Source: Cantharellus purpuraceus (lineage: Eukaryota; Basidiomycota; Agaricomycetes; Cantharellales; Hydnaceae). Taken from it: a stretch of DNA of 64,000 bases. The translations under genes were made by a program, and so were the position numbers. Location: NCBI GenBank assembly GCA_025174535.1, contig JALBUN010000023.1, positions 1,054,001-1,118,000 of the forward strand, given 5' to 3'. The stretch's first letter is position 1, and each line of letters opens with the position of its first letter. Shown one piece after another: positions 33,700-42,787 of the stretch. The notes beneath the pieces are model-generated. The model had not been told where the DNA came from. It was given only the letters and a program-made list of their open reading frames with translations, and searched no databases.

Positions 33700-35121
33700 T
33701 GTATGGGAACCACCTTTTCCCTATCAAATTCCATTTATGCAGCACCAATGTGCTATTCTTTGCTTTTCCATTCCTAAATATCAGCATATATTTGATGCTT
33801 GTACCTGGAATGGACTTATTCAAATATTCTCTATTTTTCCATATTTTTTCGGAAATATTCCATGCAGAACTCAGCTCAGAATGATTTATTTCTGCTGTGC
33901 TACAGTTGTGGACCCATAGGCGCCCACAAACCTTTGCGCAGCCGCCTCTCCCCTTTTGGACCAGGCATTTGGCCTGAATTCAAGCTCAGATGTCTCTGAT
34001 CAATAAATATTCTGTAACTTAACAACCACAGCCTCTCAGGGCACTATTTTCCATGGAGATCATCACCTGAGATGTGGCTATCCATGGCTGTGCAAACCAG
34101 TGCAGAAAACAGGGTGGACACCCTTCTTTTTGCCTGATCAGTGCCTAGTTCAGGGATCAGATCAGCTGATGGGTGATCAGATCAGGTGATTGCCTTGGAA
34201 TATTCTACCCCTTTCCATAACATTCTAGCTGTTTCCCTCTATTATTAGATAGAACTTTCCAGAACCATTATTCAGCTCCTGATCAGTGTTATTGCTGTGA
34301 TCAGATCCTGTGATTGGCTTGGAATATTCTACCCCTTTCTTCCACATTCCACAACCTTCCAGTAGTTTCCATCTATTAATAGGTAGAATATTCCAGAAGC
34401 ATTAGTCAGCCCCTGTAAATACAATATATAAGGAGACCATTCTGCCTCTGAATAACATATCATCATATTCTACCCATCTTCTGCACACCAGTGTGACTAG
34501 AGTGACATACAGTGTCATCCTCTATCTCAGTAACTGTTGATTACCAGTTCAAGGATCTTTTACAGTTGTGTAACTGTATTCGATTGCACTCGAAGTAGTG
34601 ATATTCCTGCTTTGGGCGTGAGTGTAGTATCTACCTCGCGTGACTACAAATCTACAGGGTGAGATTGTCTGTCGATAGTCCTGCCATTAGTGCTCTTTGT
34701 TTAAGTTACTAGTGTGTACTGCCTTTGCAGAGCATTAGAAGCTTGAACTTGTGTGAAGCAGTTGCTAGACTACTTCACACATCGCTGTTTCAGAGTGCCA
34801 CTGGTTGGACGGTTGGATTCATCCACCTACTTCCTTTAGCCTCTAAGTGCATTCCCCTCTTTTTGGAATATCTGGACCCCTAAGCGTCCATGAACTCTAG
34901 ACTCTGGAAGTCTTATTCATTTCTTGCTGCTAAGAAATGTATTACCTTTCTGCGTATAGTCTGCATTGACCAATACAAAGGATTGTAACCAAAGTACAAA
35001 CGTTAAATTGTTTCTGGAGTTGTGCTGCAGCAGGGTTTGATGTTCTTCTCAGCTGTTCATTCATGGAATTGTGGTGATTTAGAGTTTGCCCTAACACCAT
35101 AATTTTGCGGGTTCCAAAACA
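33700..35121 (+). mobile_element. Solo LTR, family A (A2), nested, sense orientation
   Basis: A 1422-bp solo LTR from TGTATGGGAACC to GGTTCCAAAACA with a perfect duplication gttac (33695-33699 and 35122-35126), inserted into another A2 LTR in the opposite direction. It is the cleanest sense-oriented A2 copy and serves as the promoter reference. Confidence 0.9.
34252..34431 (+). promoter_or_regulatory. Heat-shock elements and TATA box of LTR A2
   Basis: Two three-unit heat-shock elements of the form GAAnnTTCnnGAA are present: GAACTTTCCAGAA at 34252-34264 and GAATATTCCAGAA at 34386-34398. The second ends 26 bp before TATATAAGG (34425). Two palindromic GAATATTC sites lie further upstream. The A1 type keeps the TATA box but has GAAGTTTCCAGTA at the proximal site, breaking the third unit. 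Heat-shock-factor control is inferred, as known for the plant element ONSEN. Confidence 0.6.
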
Positions 35122-35882
35122 GTTACACAACTGTAAAAGATCCTTGAACTGGTAATCAACAGTTACTGAGATAGAGGATGACACTGTATGTCACTCTAGT
35201 CACACTGGTGTGCAGAAGATGGGTAGAAGTGGTAGAATATGTTGTTATTTCAGAGGCAGAATGACCTCCTTATATATTGTATTTACAGGAGCTGACTAAT
35301 GGTTCTGGAATATTCTACCTATTAATAGATGGAAACTACTGGAAGGTAGTGGAAGGTGGAAGAAAGGGGTAGAATATTCCAAGCCAATCACCTGATCTGA
35401 CATCAATCACATGCTCTGATCCCTGAATTAGGCACTGATCAGGCAAAAAGGAGGGTATCCACCCTGTTTTCTGCACTTATTTGCACAGCCATGGATAGCC
35501 ACATCTCAGGTCATGATATCCATGGAAATTTGTGCCCTGAGAGGCTGTGGTTGTCAAGTTACAGATTATTTATTGATCAGAGACATCTGAGCTTGAATTC
35601 AGGCCAAATGCCTGGTCCAAGGGTGGAGTGCTAACTGTGTGAAGGTTTGTGGGTGCCTATGGGTCCACAACTGTAGCACAGCAGAAATAAATCATTCTGG
35701 GCCAAGTTCTGCATGGAATATTCCCAAAAAAAATATGGAAAAATAGAGAATATTTGAATAAGTCCATTCCAGGTACAAGCACCATGTATATGCTGATATT
35801 TAGGAATGGAAAAGTGAAGTAGAGCACATTGGTGCTGCATAAATAGAATTTGATAGGGAAAAGGTGGTTTCCATACAATAAC

Positions 35883-36801
35883 TACTATGTCTGTAGTTCC
35901 AGATTGTAAGGATATTAAATGTCCTAAGAGCTCTGAATGTTCAAAAAATACTCATCATGATACTAATGGTACTTATTGTAGTGTGAACAAAAGTTCAAAT
36001 CTTGAAATTATCCAAGTGAAAATAGATGAAATATGTTGTGAGTGCAGAAACTAGGCCTTTTAAATCAACTCCTTATGAGGATTCTTTAGCCTTCTGATTT
36101 CTTACACTTTGGAATACAATGTCAATAATTAGAACACTCTTCAAACTGAGCTTCTATGCTGTATCCAGAAGAAGGATATACAACAATTGAAACACCCTGA
36201 TTGTTATCAGTGGTTTCATATAATTTTAACCTACCATCCTTAGTTATGATCACACCATAGATTGTGATTTTACTTTTCTTGAAAACTCTGCTGTTGTTTC
36301 AATACAACCATTGATGTAACCAAACTGTTATACACATCACAGTTCTTACAAGTTTCTCCAGCAATAGAAATATCACACTTCTCACCAGTTTCTCTAGCAA
36401 TAGAAATATTACAACTAGGCAGATTATCCTGTTGCATGGTTTGCAAACTTGACATACAATGATTTTGTTGAATCCAGGTTGAATTACTTATTTCATTTCC
36501 CCTTTCAATCATCTTATTGTACAGTGCTTCTGGTGTTTTATCTTTTTCCTGAGAAACCAATCCAGCTTGAAATAAGTCCTTTGGGGGATCGCTTAATAAG
36601 AATTTTGTGTAGATGGTGTCAGAGTCTATATACAAAGGATTTTCATTATCCTCTGGTTCTTTTAACAAAGACAGTAGATATTTTATGAACAACTTGCTTA
36701 GAGACAGACAACATGGCTTTATAGAATAAATATTATTTAATTTAAATCAAAAAAATGAACATATTTTTGTTTTACTGTAATATAAGAGTATCTTAGTCAA
36801 A
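35883..36801. other. AT-rich flank of a DNA transposon, mostly unassigned
   Basis: Base composition changes here to markedly AT-rich, continuing to about 38940, and differs from the LTR elements on the left. The minus strand holds a 140-codon open frame (see next entry). I found no terminal inverted repeat. The upstream gene-like stretches on the plus strand are short and unconvincing. Confidence 0.35.
36270..36692 (-). CDS. Hypothetical protein, 140 residues, beside the Harbinger-like transposase
   Basis: An open frame from ATG 36692 to TAA 36270, diverging from the transposase. It has an internal near-repeat (CNISIARETGEKC then CDISIAGETCKNC) with four evenly placed cysteines near residues 100-120. 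PIF/Harbinger elements often carry a second ORF for a DNA-binding partner, but this sequence has no Myb-like pattern I can see. It could also be chance. Confidence 0.3.
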   Translation of the reverse strand: MFIKYLLSLLKEPEDNENPLYIDSDTIYTKFLLSDPPKDLFQAGLVSQEKDKTPEALYNKMIERGNEISNSTWIQQNHCMSSLQTMQQDNLPSCNISIARETGEKCDISIAGETCKNCDVYNSLVTSMVVLKQQQSFQEK

Positions 36802-38052
36802 ATGCTCTCAGACCAGCAAAAATGCACAAAGGAGCAAAAAGAAAAAGAGCAAAAAGAGAAAGAAGAAAAAGAGCTTAAGCAGATTAACATGTGGAAGAAT
36901 CAAAGAGACAGAGCCTATTATGAGTTGATGAACAAGCATTGGGGGTTTCTTTATATAAGTTGGCCTGCCATAAAACAAAACCATCATAGGTCAGCATTAA
37001 AAGATGTAAAAAAAATAGATCATGTCAGAAAAGTACTACTTGAAAAGCTTGGACCAATACCAGTATTTTTCTTTCTTGTGGTATTGTTTCCATTCAAAGA
37101 CGATAAAGGACCTTATAGAAATATAGAACTAGGCTTATTATGCCTATATCACATAGTCAAAGTTGTTACTTATGCTGAAATAGGAGACTTCATGCCACCA
37201 AGTAGTTTTAATGATGTTCATAAGGGCTTTTATGGTCATGAACATGATTTCAACATTGATCTAGATAAACAAGTCACTGATTTACTGCTTCAAATATTCT
37301 CAAACATAAGAATAAGGATATTATCATCTCTTATAAATAATCTTCCAGAACTAAAAACAGTGACATTACTTCTTGATGGTCATGATACAAGAGGAATTGT
37401 AATTGGATCAGCATCTAAAGAGTTTCATTCATTTAAACTTGGAAAGGCAGCATTTTGTACTCAAGTATGCATTGATGTTAATCAAATGGTTCTATGCCCA
37501 TCAGATTCCATGCCATGTAAAGATAATCCTGATGGGCTAATGCTTGAAGACATGGCTTTATGGGATATAATGGATGCAACTGATCAGATGGGTCTTGATG
37601 GAGCCTATAATAGTGCTGTTTTAACAGTAATAAGTGGAAGTAACTTAGATTCTGAGAATTTCACTCATCCCACTCAGAAGAAACAAGGTGTTGAACTTTC
37701 ACCTGAAGACAAGGAAGAGAATAAGAGGTTTGGTAGCTTTTGCTCAATAATAGAAGCATTTTTTGGAGGATTTGGACAATTATTTGAAAAATTTAATAAC
37801 AAGAGGCCCATTAGAACTACAAATGCTGCTGTCTTTAACCTGGAACTAAAGGTAGCATGTTTATTATGGAATATTAAGAAATTTGTAGAACTACATAATA
37901 TTCCAACACAACCTTATCATAAAAAATGGTGTGAAATTTGGTTTGATTATCCTCAGCCAGGTGACCTAGACATTGAGCCACCAAACTCAAAACACCACAG
38001 GAAGAAAAAGATGACAATGACAAGATATCTATATATCAACAATGACTATTAG
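36802..38052 (+). CDS. PIF/Harbinger-like DDE transposase
   Basis: A 416-residue frame. Residues 1-40 are a Lys/Glu-rich basic stretch; 107-143 (IELGLLCLYHIVKVVTYAEI) resemble the helix-turn-helix before DDE_Tnp_4 domains. Candidate catalytic residues are D192 (LLLDGHDTRG), D266 (GLDGAYN) and E318 (SIIEAFFGGFGQLFEKF), spaced 73 and 51. The basic tail HHRKKKMT precedes the stop. The ORF is uninterrupted, unlike nearly everything else in the compartment, so this insertion may be young. The family call rests on motif layout only. Confidence 0.6.
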   Translation: MLSDQQKCTKEQKEKEQKEKEEKELKQINMWKNQRDRAYYELMNKHWGFLYISWPAIKQNHHRSALKDVKKIDHVRKVLLEKLGPIPVFFFLVVLFPFKDDKGPYRNIELGLLCLYHIVKVVTYAEIGDFMPPSSFNDVHKGFYGHEHDFNIDLDKQVTDLLLQIFSNIRIRILSSLINNLPELKTVTLLLDGHDTRGIVIGSASKEFHSFKLGKAAFCTQVCIDVNQMVLCPSDSMPCKDNPDGLMLEDMALWDIMDATDQMGLDGAYNSAVLTVISGSNLDSENFTHPTQKKQGVELSPEDKEENKRFGSFCSIIEAFFGGFGQLFEKFNNKRPIRTTNAAVFNLELKVACLLWNIKKFVELHNIPTQPYHKKWCEIWFDYPQPGDLDIEPPNSKHHRKKKMTMTRYLYINNDY

Positions 38053-38252
38053 AAAGATGTGAGGATGATGAATCTGATGTGGAGATGAATGAAGAGGTAT
38101 TTGAGGTAGAGGAAATAACACAACATCGAGGAATAGGAAGGAGACTAGAATACTTAGTTACTTGGAAAGGTTACCAAGATCCAACTTGGGAAGCATGGTC
38201 AAGCTTTAAATCTACAGAATGTGTTAAAGAGTATTGGAAAGGCAAACCATAA
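38053..38252 (+). pseudogene. Chromodomain following the Harbinger-like transposase, shifted frame
   Basis: The frame of 38055-38252 reads VFEVEEITQHRGIGRRLEYL then VTWKGYQDPTWEAWSSF and ends KEYWKGKP before TAA. The aromatic residues and the VTWKGY core are those of a chromodomain. It overlaps the transposase stop (38050-38052) in another frame, so a single-base indel, a short intron or frameshifting would fuse the two. A chromatin-targeting tail on the transposase is the natural reading. Confidence 0.6.
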
Positions 38253-38349
38253 TAATAATATTATTATATACCTCACATTTTGTAGAAAAAAAATTATTCC
38301 CAGAATAAAATTGAATTATATATTATATTTTTTATACTTATAGGTATCT

Positions 38350-38913
38350 ATGGAGACTGATCCATTACTGAAACAGTGTTTCAATCAACAGTTTTACCAA
38401 AAGCCTTTTCATAGCAATCCACACCAGCTAGCTAATTGTACAACATGTGACTGGTACCCCTTTGGACAATATCTGGACCATTCATATGCTGAAGGTGAAG
38501 TGTTCCAGCTTTCAAAGTATCCTCATATCAAATATGTCTTCCTTGGTCTACAACCTGATAAAATGGGCTATAATGAAAGTGATCCTATTTTTGTAGCAGA
38601 ATTTGCAGGTTTTCTCAATAAAACCAACAGATTTGTAAGTGGTTCTGATTCAACCTCTGGATATGCACACAATATAACCACACATGTAAATCAGGCATTT
38701 GTTAGACAGCCAGGTCCAGATATAAATAGGCAAAAACTATATCTTGGCTGTACAATGCACATGGTCTACATAACTAGTCTTAGTATACTATTTGCTTTGC
38801 AGTGTCCAGACATGGGTGATCAGACTTGGGATCCTACAGACATATCAATGAAGATAAGAATTCATAATGGCATGTCTCTATGCAGAAAGAAGCTTGTCAC
38901 TAGTATAAGGTGA
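38350..38913 (+). CDS. Unknown 187-residue ORF downstream of the transposase
   Basis: Open from ATG 38350 (METDPLLKQCFNQQFYQKPF) to TGA 38911-38913. It has a CTTCDWYPFG segment, many aromatic residues, and IKYVFLGLQPDKMGYNESDP. I recognise no family. It lies in the same AT-rich segment and orientation about 100 bp after the chromodomain and ends 30 bp before the next MITE, so it may be a second protein of the same transposon or its captured cargo. Confidence 0.4.
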   Translation: METDPLLKQCFNQQFYQKPFHSNPHQLANCTTCDWYPFGQYLDHSYAEGEVFQLSKYPHIKYVFLGLQPDKMGYNESDPIFVAEFAGFLNKTNRFVSGSDSTSGYAHNITTHVNQAFVRQPGPDINRQKLYLGCTMHMVYITSLSILFALQCPDMGDQTWDPTDISMKIRIHNGMSLCRKKLVTSIR

Positions 38914-38942
38914 TGGTTTTTGTTTTTAAAATGATCACCCTA

Positions 38943-40069
38943 GATGTTTGTTTGGAATGATGCTGTTATACAATATTCTGATGTATATGAGATGTACATT
39001 AGTGTTATGCACTAGGTCCAATTGGGGGTCAGAGATTGGGTCGGAGGTTTCGTCAGAGTCAGAGTACGTTGTGGGGGTCAGAATGGACTTGGCTTCAGCT
39101 TATGTGCTGCACCCTCACTAATACCGGTGTCTGAGATTTCGGAGACGGAGTACGACTTAGAGAGTTAGGATCGGACTTAGGAACTAGGCGTGATTCAATA
39201 TTTGAACTGGGGAATGAAGTCTCCAGTCAGGCAACTTAAATACATATTTGAAATCTAATAATAATTACTCTGGTGATGGGTTTCCGAGGCCAATGGCCTT
39301 ACATGAGTATGTCCAAGTCCGATGGGGACGGATGTCCAGGTTCCTATGGTGATGCTGATGCATCAATCGGAACCAGGGACGGATGGGCAGAATCGGCGGT
39401 GACAATCGGACAGGTAGATGGAGACATGGGGGTTTCCAAATGGAGTATAGATTTCATACGCATGGGGATCTGAGTGGATTGGATGGGGATCTGGGCATTA
39501 ATGAATATGGTCATAACAATTAGAATTTTAATAATGATCATAAAAATAGGGAGTTACAATCTTAATATCTTTAAATATTTCAGATATCCAAATTTTTTTT
39601 GGATATCTTAAATTTATATAAATATAAATATATATTTCATATTTTAATAAACTTTAAAAGATAAGATGTTTGTTATGGATGAACATAATTGTTTATATGA
39701 ATATAACAGTAATGTATATATTAATATTATTGGTATAATATAGAATATTTAGATATACAAATACCAGGTGAGGATTCAAGGTATATTAGATTATTTGACC
39801 AGTATAGTACAAGAAAGAATGAGTGAAAGAAATCAAGTGTAGCAGGAGTAGAATATTCCCTTGAAGCAGTTGCCACTGGTAAATTAAAAGAAAAGAATTA
39901 TTTTTGAGAATCATGTCAAAATATCAAAATATGTTTTAAATCTAAGTAAATTATATAAATTTGAGAATCATGTATGAAATATCAAAATATGTTTTAATAT
40001 AAGTATATTATATAAAATTTGAGGAAATGGGTTGTATATACATATTTGATGTATTTCTGAACAAGCATC
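38943..40069. mobile_element. Tc1/mariner-type MITE, copy 2, split by a family B LTR
   Basis: The termini are GATGTTTGTTTGGAATGATG and CTGAACAAGCATC, with TA on both sides (38941-38942 and 40070-40071). A family B solo LTR (39003-39518) is inserted near the left end. Interior blocks match copies 1 and 3 (for example CTTTAAAAGATAAGA), with a partly duplicated AAATATCAAAATATG segment near the right end. Confidence 0.8.
39003..39518 (-). mobile_element. Chromovirus solo LTR (family B) in a MITE
   Basis: A 516-bp solo LTR with a perfect duplication attag (38998-39002 and 39519-39523). It is nearly undamaged and close in sequence to the LTRs of the chromovirus copies, giving the order MITE first, chromovirus LTR later. 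Confidence 0.9.
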
Positions 40070-40071
40070 TA

Positions 40072-41327
40072 GGACCGTGGGTTGAGTGGATTAAAGCCAA
40101 CAATAATCCCTTCAACGTAAAAAGATAGATATGCACTTGAACACTTCCTTCTGAACAAGCGTATTCACTGTATGTGTCTTATCCATGATAGAATCAACAG
40201 TCAAGGGATATTAATCTCATCTCAAAGAGGTGAGTTGATAGACTGTGGTGCTGATTTATTGAAATGCCCACAATTGAACCAACCAATCAATAGCAAAGTA
40301 CGTATCAACCTGACTAACCTCAGAGTCTCAATTAAACGTGCAGTATTCTTGACCAACCAATAGGCTAGTACGTATTAACCTGACTAACCTCAGAGTCTCA
40401 ATTAAACGTGCAAGGTTCTTGATTATTGTTACACACTAGGTCTGATTGGGGGGCAGAGATTGGGTTGGAGGTTTGGTTGGAGGTTTGGTTGGAGGTTTGG
40501 TTGGAGGTTTGGTTGGAGGTTTGGTTGGAGGTTTGGTTGGGGTCAGAGAAGGAGTCAGTTACATCGTGGGGGTCGGAATGGACTTGGCTTCAGCTTATGT
40601 GCTGTGCCCTCACTAATACTGGTGTCCGAGATTTTGGAGACAGAGTACGACTTAGAGAGTTAGGATCGGACTTAGGAACTAGGTGTGATTCAATATTCAA
40701 ACTGGGGAATGAAGTCCCCAGTCAGGCAACTTAAATATATATTTGAAATCTAATAATAATTACTCTGGTGATGGGTCTCTGAGGCCGACAGCCTTACATG
40801 AGTATGTCCAAGTCCGATGGGGATGGATGTCCAGGTTCCTATGGTGATGCTGATGCATCAATTGGAACCGGAGACAGATGGGCGGAATTGGCGGTGACAA
40901 TTGGACAGGTAGATGGAGACGTGGTGGTTTCCAAATGGAGTATAGATTTTATGTGCATGGGGATTTGAGTGGATTGGATGGGGATCTGGGCATTAATGAA
41001 TATAGTCATAACAATTATAACCAATTGCCCAATACGTGATAATTTGACTAACCTCAGAGTCTCAATTACACATGTAAGGTTCTTGATCAATGAATAACAA
41101 TTAATACACTTCCAGTTACTGCTCCAAGTGGGCTTGTAGTGTGTTAATTACTAATCAGTTACTCTGTATTAACCTCTTCTCCAAGTTTGATTAATATTAG
41201 AGCCTGCTGCGCTTGTAATATAATAGCTTCTGGCTTCTCTGAGAGTCAATCAAAGCTAATATACCTTAAGAGTAGCTGATATAAGTGTGCTGCTTATGTG
41301 ATGATTACTCAATGCTTGAGTAGACAC
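40072..41327. repeat. About 70-bp tandem repeat (three units) and unclassified flanks
   Basis: Three units share TGACTAACCTCAGAGTCTCA and ...AGGTTCTTGAT-like ends: about 40289-40362, 40363-40436 and 41019-41090. A family B LTR separates units 2 and 3. The block 40080-40160 recurs in reverse near 19240-19320. Nothing is recognised from 41095 to 41327 apart from AT-rich sequence. Confidence 0.55.
40437..41013 (-). mobile_element. Chromovirus solo LTR (family B) with a 12-bp expansion
   Basis: A 577-bp solo LTR flanked by attat (40432-40436 and 41014-41018). It is longer than its relatives because a GAGGTTTGGTTG unit, present once elsewhere, occurs about six times at 40464-40538. Confidence 0.9.
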
Positions 41328-42755
41328 TGTTTTGGAACCCGCAAAATTATGGTGTTAGGGCAAACTCTAAATCACCACAATTCTGTGAATGAACAGCTGA
41401 GAAGAATATCAAACCCTGCTGCAGCACAACTCCAGAAACAATTTAACATTTGTACTTTGGTTACAATCCTTTGTATTGGTCAATGCAGACTATACGCAGA
41501 AAAGTAATATGTTTCTTAGCAGCAAGAAATGAATAAGACTTCCAGAGTCTAGAGTTCACGGACACTTAGGGGTCCAGATATTCCAAAATGAGGGGAATGC
41601 ACTTAGAGGCTAAAGGAAGTAGGTGGATGAATCCAACCGTCCAACCAGTGACACTGGTAACAGCAATGTGAGAAGTAGTCTAGCAACTGCTTCACACGAG
41701 TTCAAGCTTCTAATGCTCTGCAAAGGCAGTACACACTAGTAACTTAAACAAAGAGCACTAATGGCAGGACTATCGACAGACAATCTCACCCTGTAGATTT
41801 GTAGTCACGCGAGGTAGATACTACACTCACGCCCAAAGCAGGAATATCACTACTTTGAGTGCAATCAAGTACAGTTACACAACTGTAAAAGATCCTTGAA
41901 CTGGTAATCAACAGTTACTGAGATATAGAGGATGACACTGTATGTCACTCTAGTCACACTGGTGTGCAGAAGATGGGTAGAAGTGGTAGAATATGTTGTT
42001 ATTTCAGAGGCAGAATGACCTCCTTATATATTGTATTTACAGGGGCTGAGTAATGCTTCTGGAATATTCTACTTATTAATAGATGGAAACTACTGGAAAG
42101 TTGTGGAAGGTGGAAGAAAGGGGTAGAATATTCCAAGCCAATCACAGGATCTGATCACAGCAATAACACTGATCAGGAGCTGAATAATGGTTCTGGAAAG
42201 TTCTATCTAATAATAGAAGGAAACAGCTAGAATGTTATGGAAAGGGGTAGAATATTCCAAGGCAATCACCTGATCTGATCACCCATCAGCTGATCTGATC
42301 CCTGAACTAGGCACTGATCAGGCAAAAAGAAGGGTATCCACCCTGTTTTCTGCACTGGTTTGCATAGCCATGGATAGCCAGATCTCAGATGATGATCTCC
42401 ACAGAAAATAGTGCCCTGAGAGGCTGTGGTTGTCAAGTTACAGATTATTTATTGATCAGAGACATCTGAGCTTGAATTCAGGCCAAATGCCTGGTCCAAA
42501 GGGGGAGAGCCGGCTGTGCGAAGGTTTGTGGGCGCCTATGGGTCCACAACTGTAGCACAGCAGAAATAAATCATTCTGGGCCAAGTTCTGCATGGAATAT
42601 TCCCGGAAAAATATGGAAAAATAGAGAATATTTGAATAAGTCCATTCCAGGTACAAGCATCAAATATATGCTGATATTTAGGAATGGAAAAGCAAAGTAT
42701 AGCACATTGGTGCTGCATAAATAGGATTTGATAGGGAAAAGGTGGTTCCCACACA
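41328..42755 (-). mobile_element. Family A LTR (A2), rearranged flanks
   Basis: A 1428-bp A2 LTR with TGTTTTGG and CCCACACA ends. The flanks gacac and ctggg do not match. On its right lies the antisense gene of chromovirus copy 3, cut about 105 bp short of where the 3' LTR should be. An unequal exchange between two A2 LTRs probably removed that LTR. Confidence 0.85.
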
Positions 42756-42772
42756 CTGGGGGTCTGGAGACA

Positions 42773-42780
42773 TATAAAAG
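42773..42780 (+). promoter_or_regulatory. TATA box of the antisense accessory gene
   Basis: TATAAAAG lies 7 bp before the first ATG (42788) and 31 bp before a second in-frame ATG (42812, MSNPLANMS). A normal start about 30 bp downstream would favour the second ATG. Copy 2 has the same box in the same place. It suggests the gene has a promoter separate from the LTR. Confidence 0.5.
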
Positions 42781-42787
42781 GAGGGGC

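Larger units (their letters stand above)
33148..35877 (-). mobile_element. Family A LTR (A2), host of a nested inverted copy
   Basis: The two parts 33148-33699 and 35127-35877 together make a full A2 LTR. The flanks are agaac on the left and ataac on the right, and the DNA on the two sides belongs to different elements (Ty3 family F left, AT-rich DNA transposon right). This suggests the LTR is a chimera formed by recombination between two A2 copies, with loss of what lay between. Confidence 0.8.
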
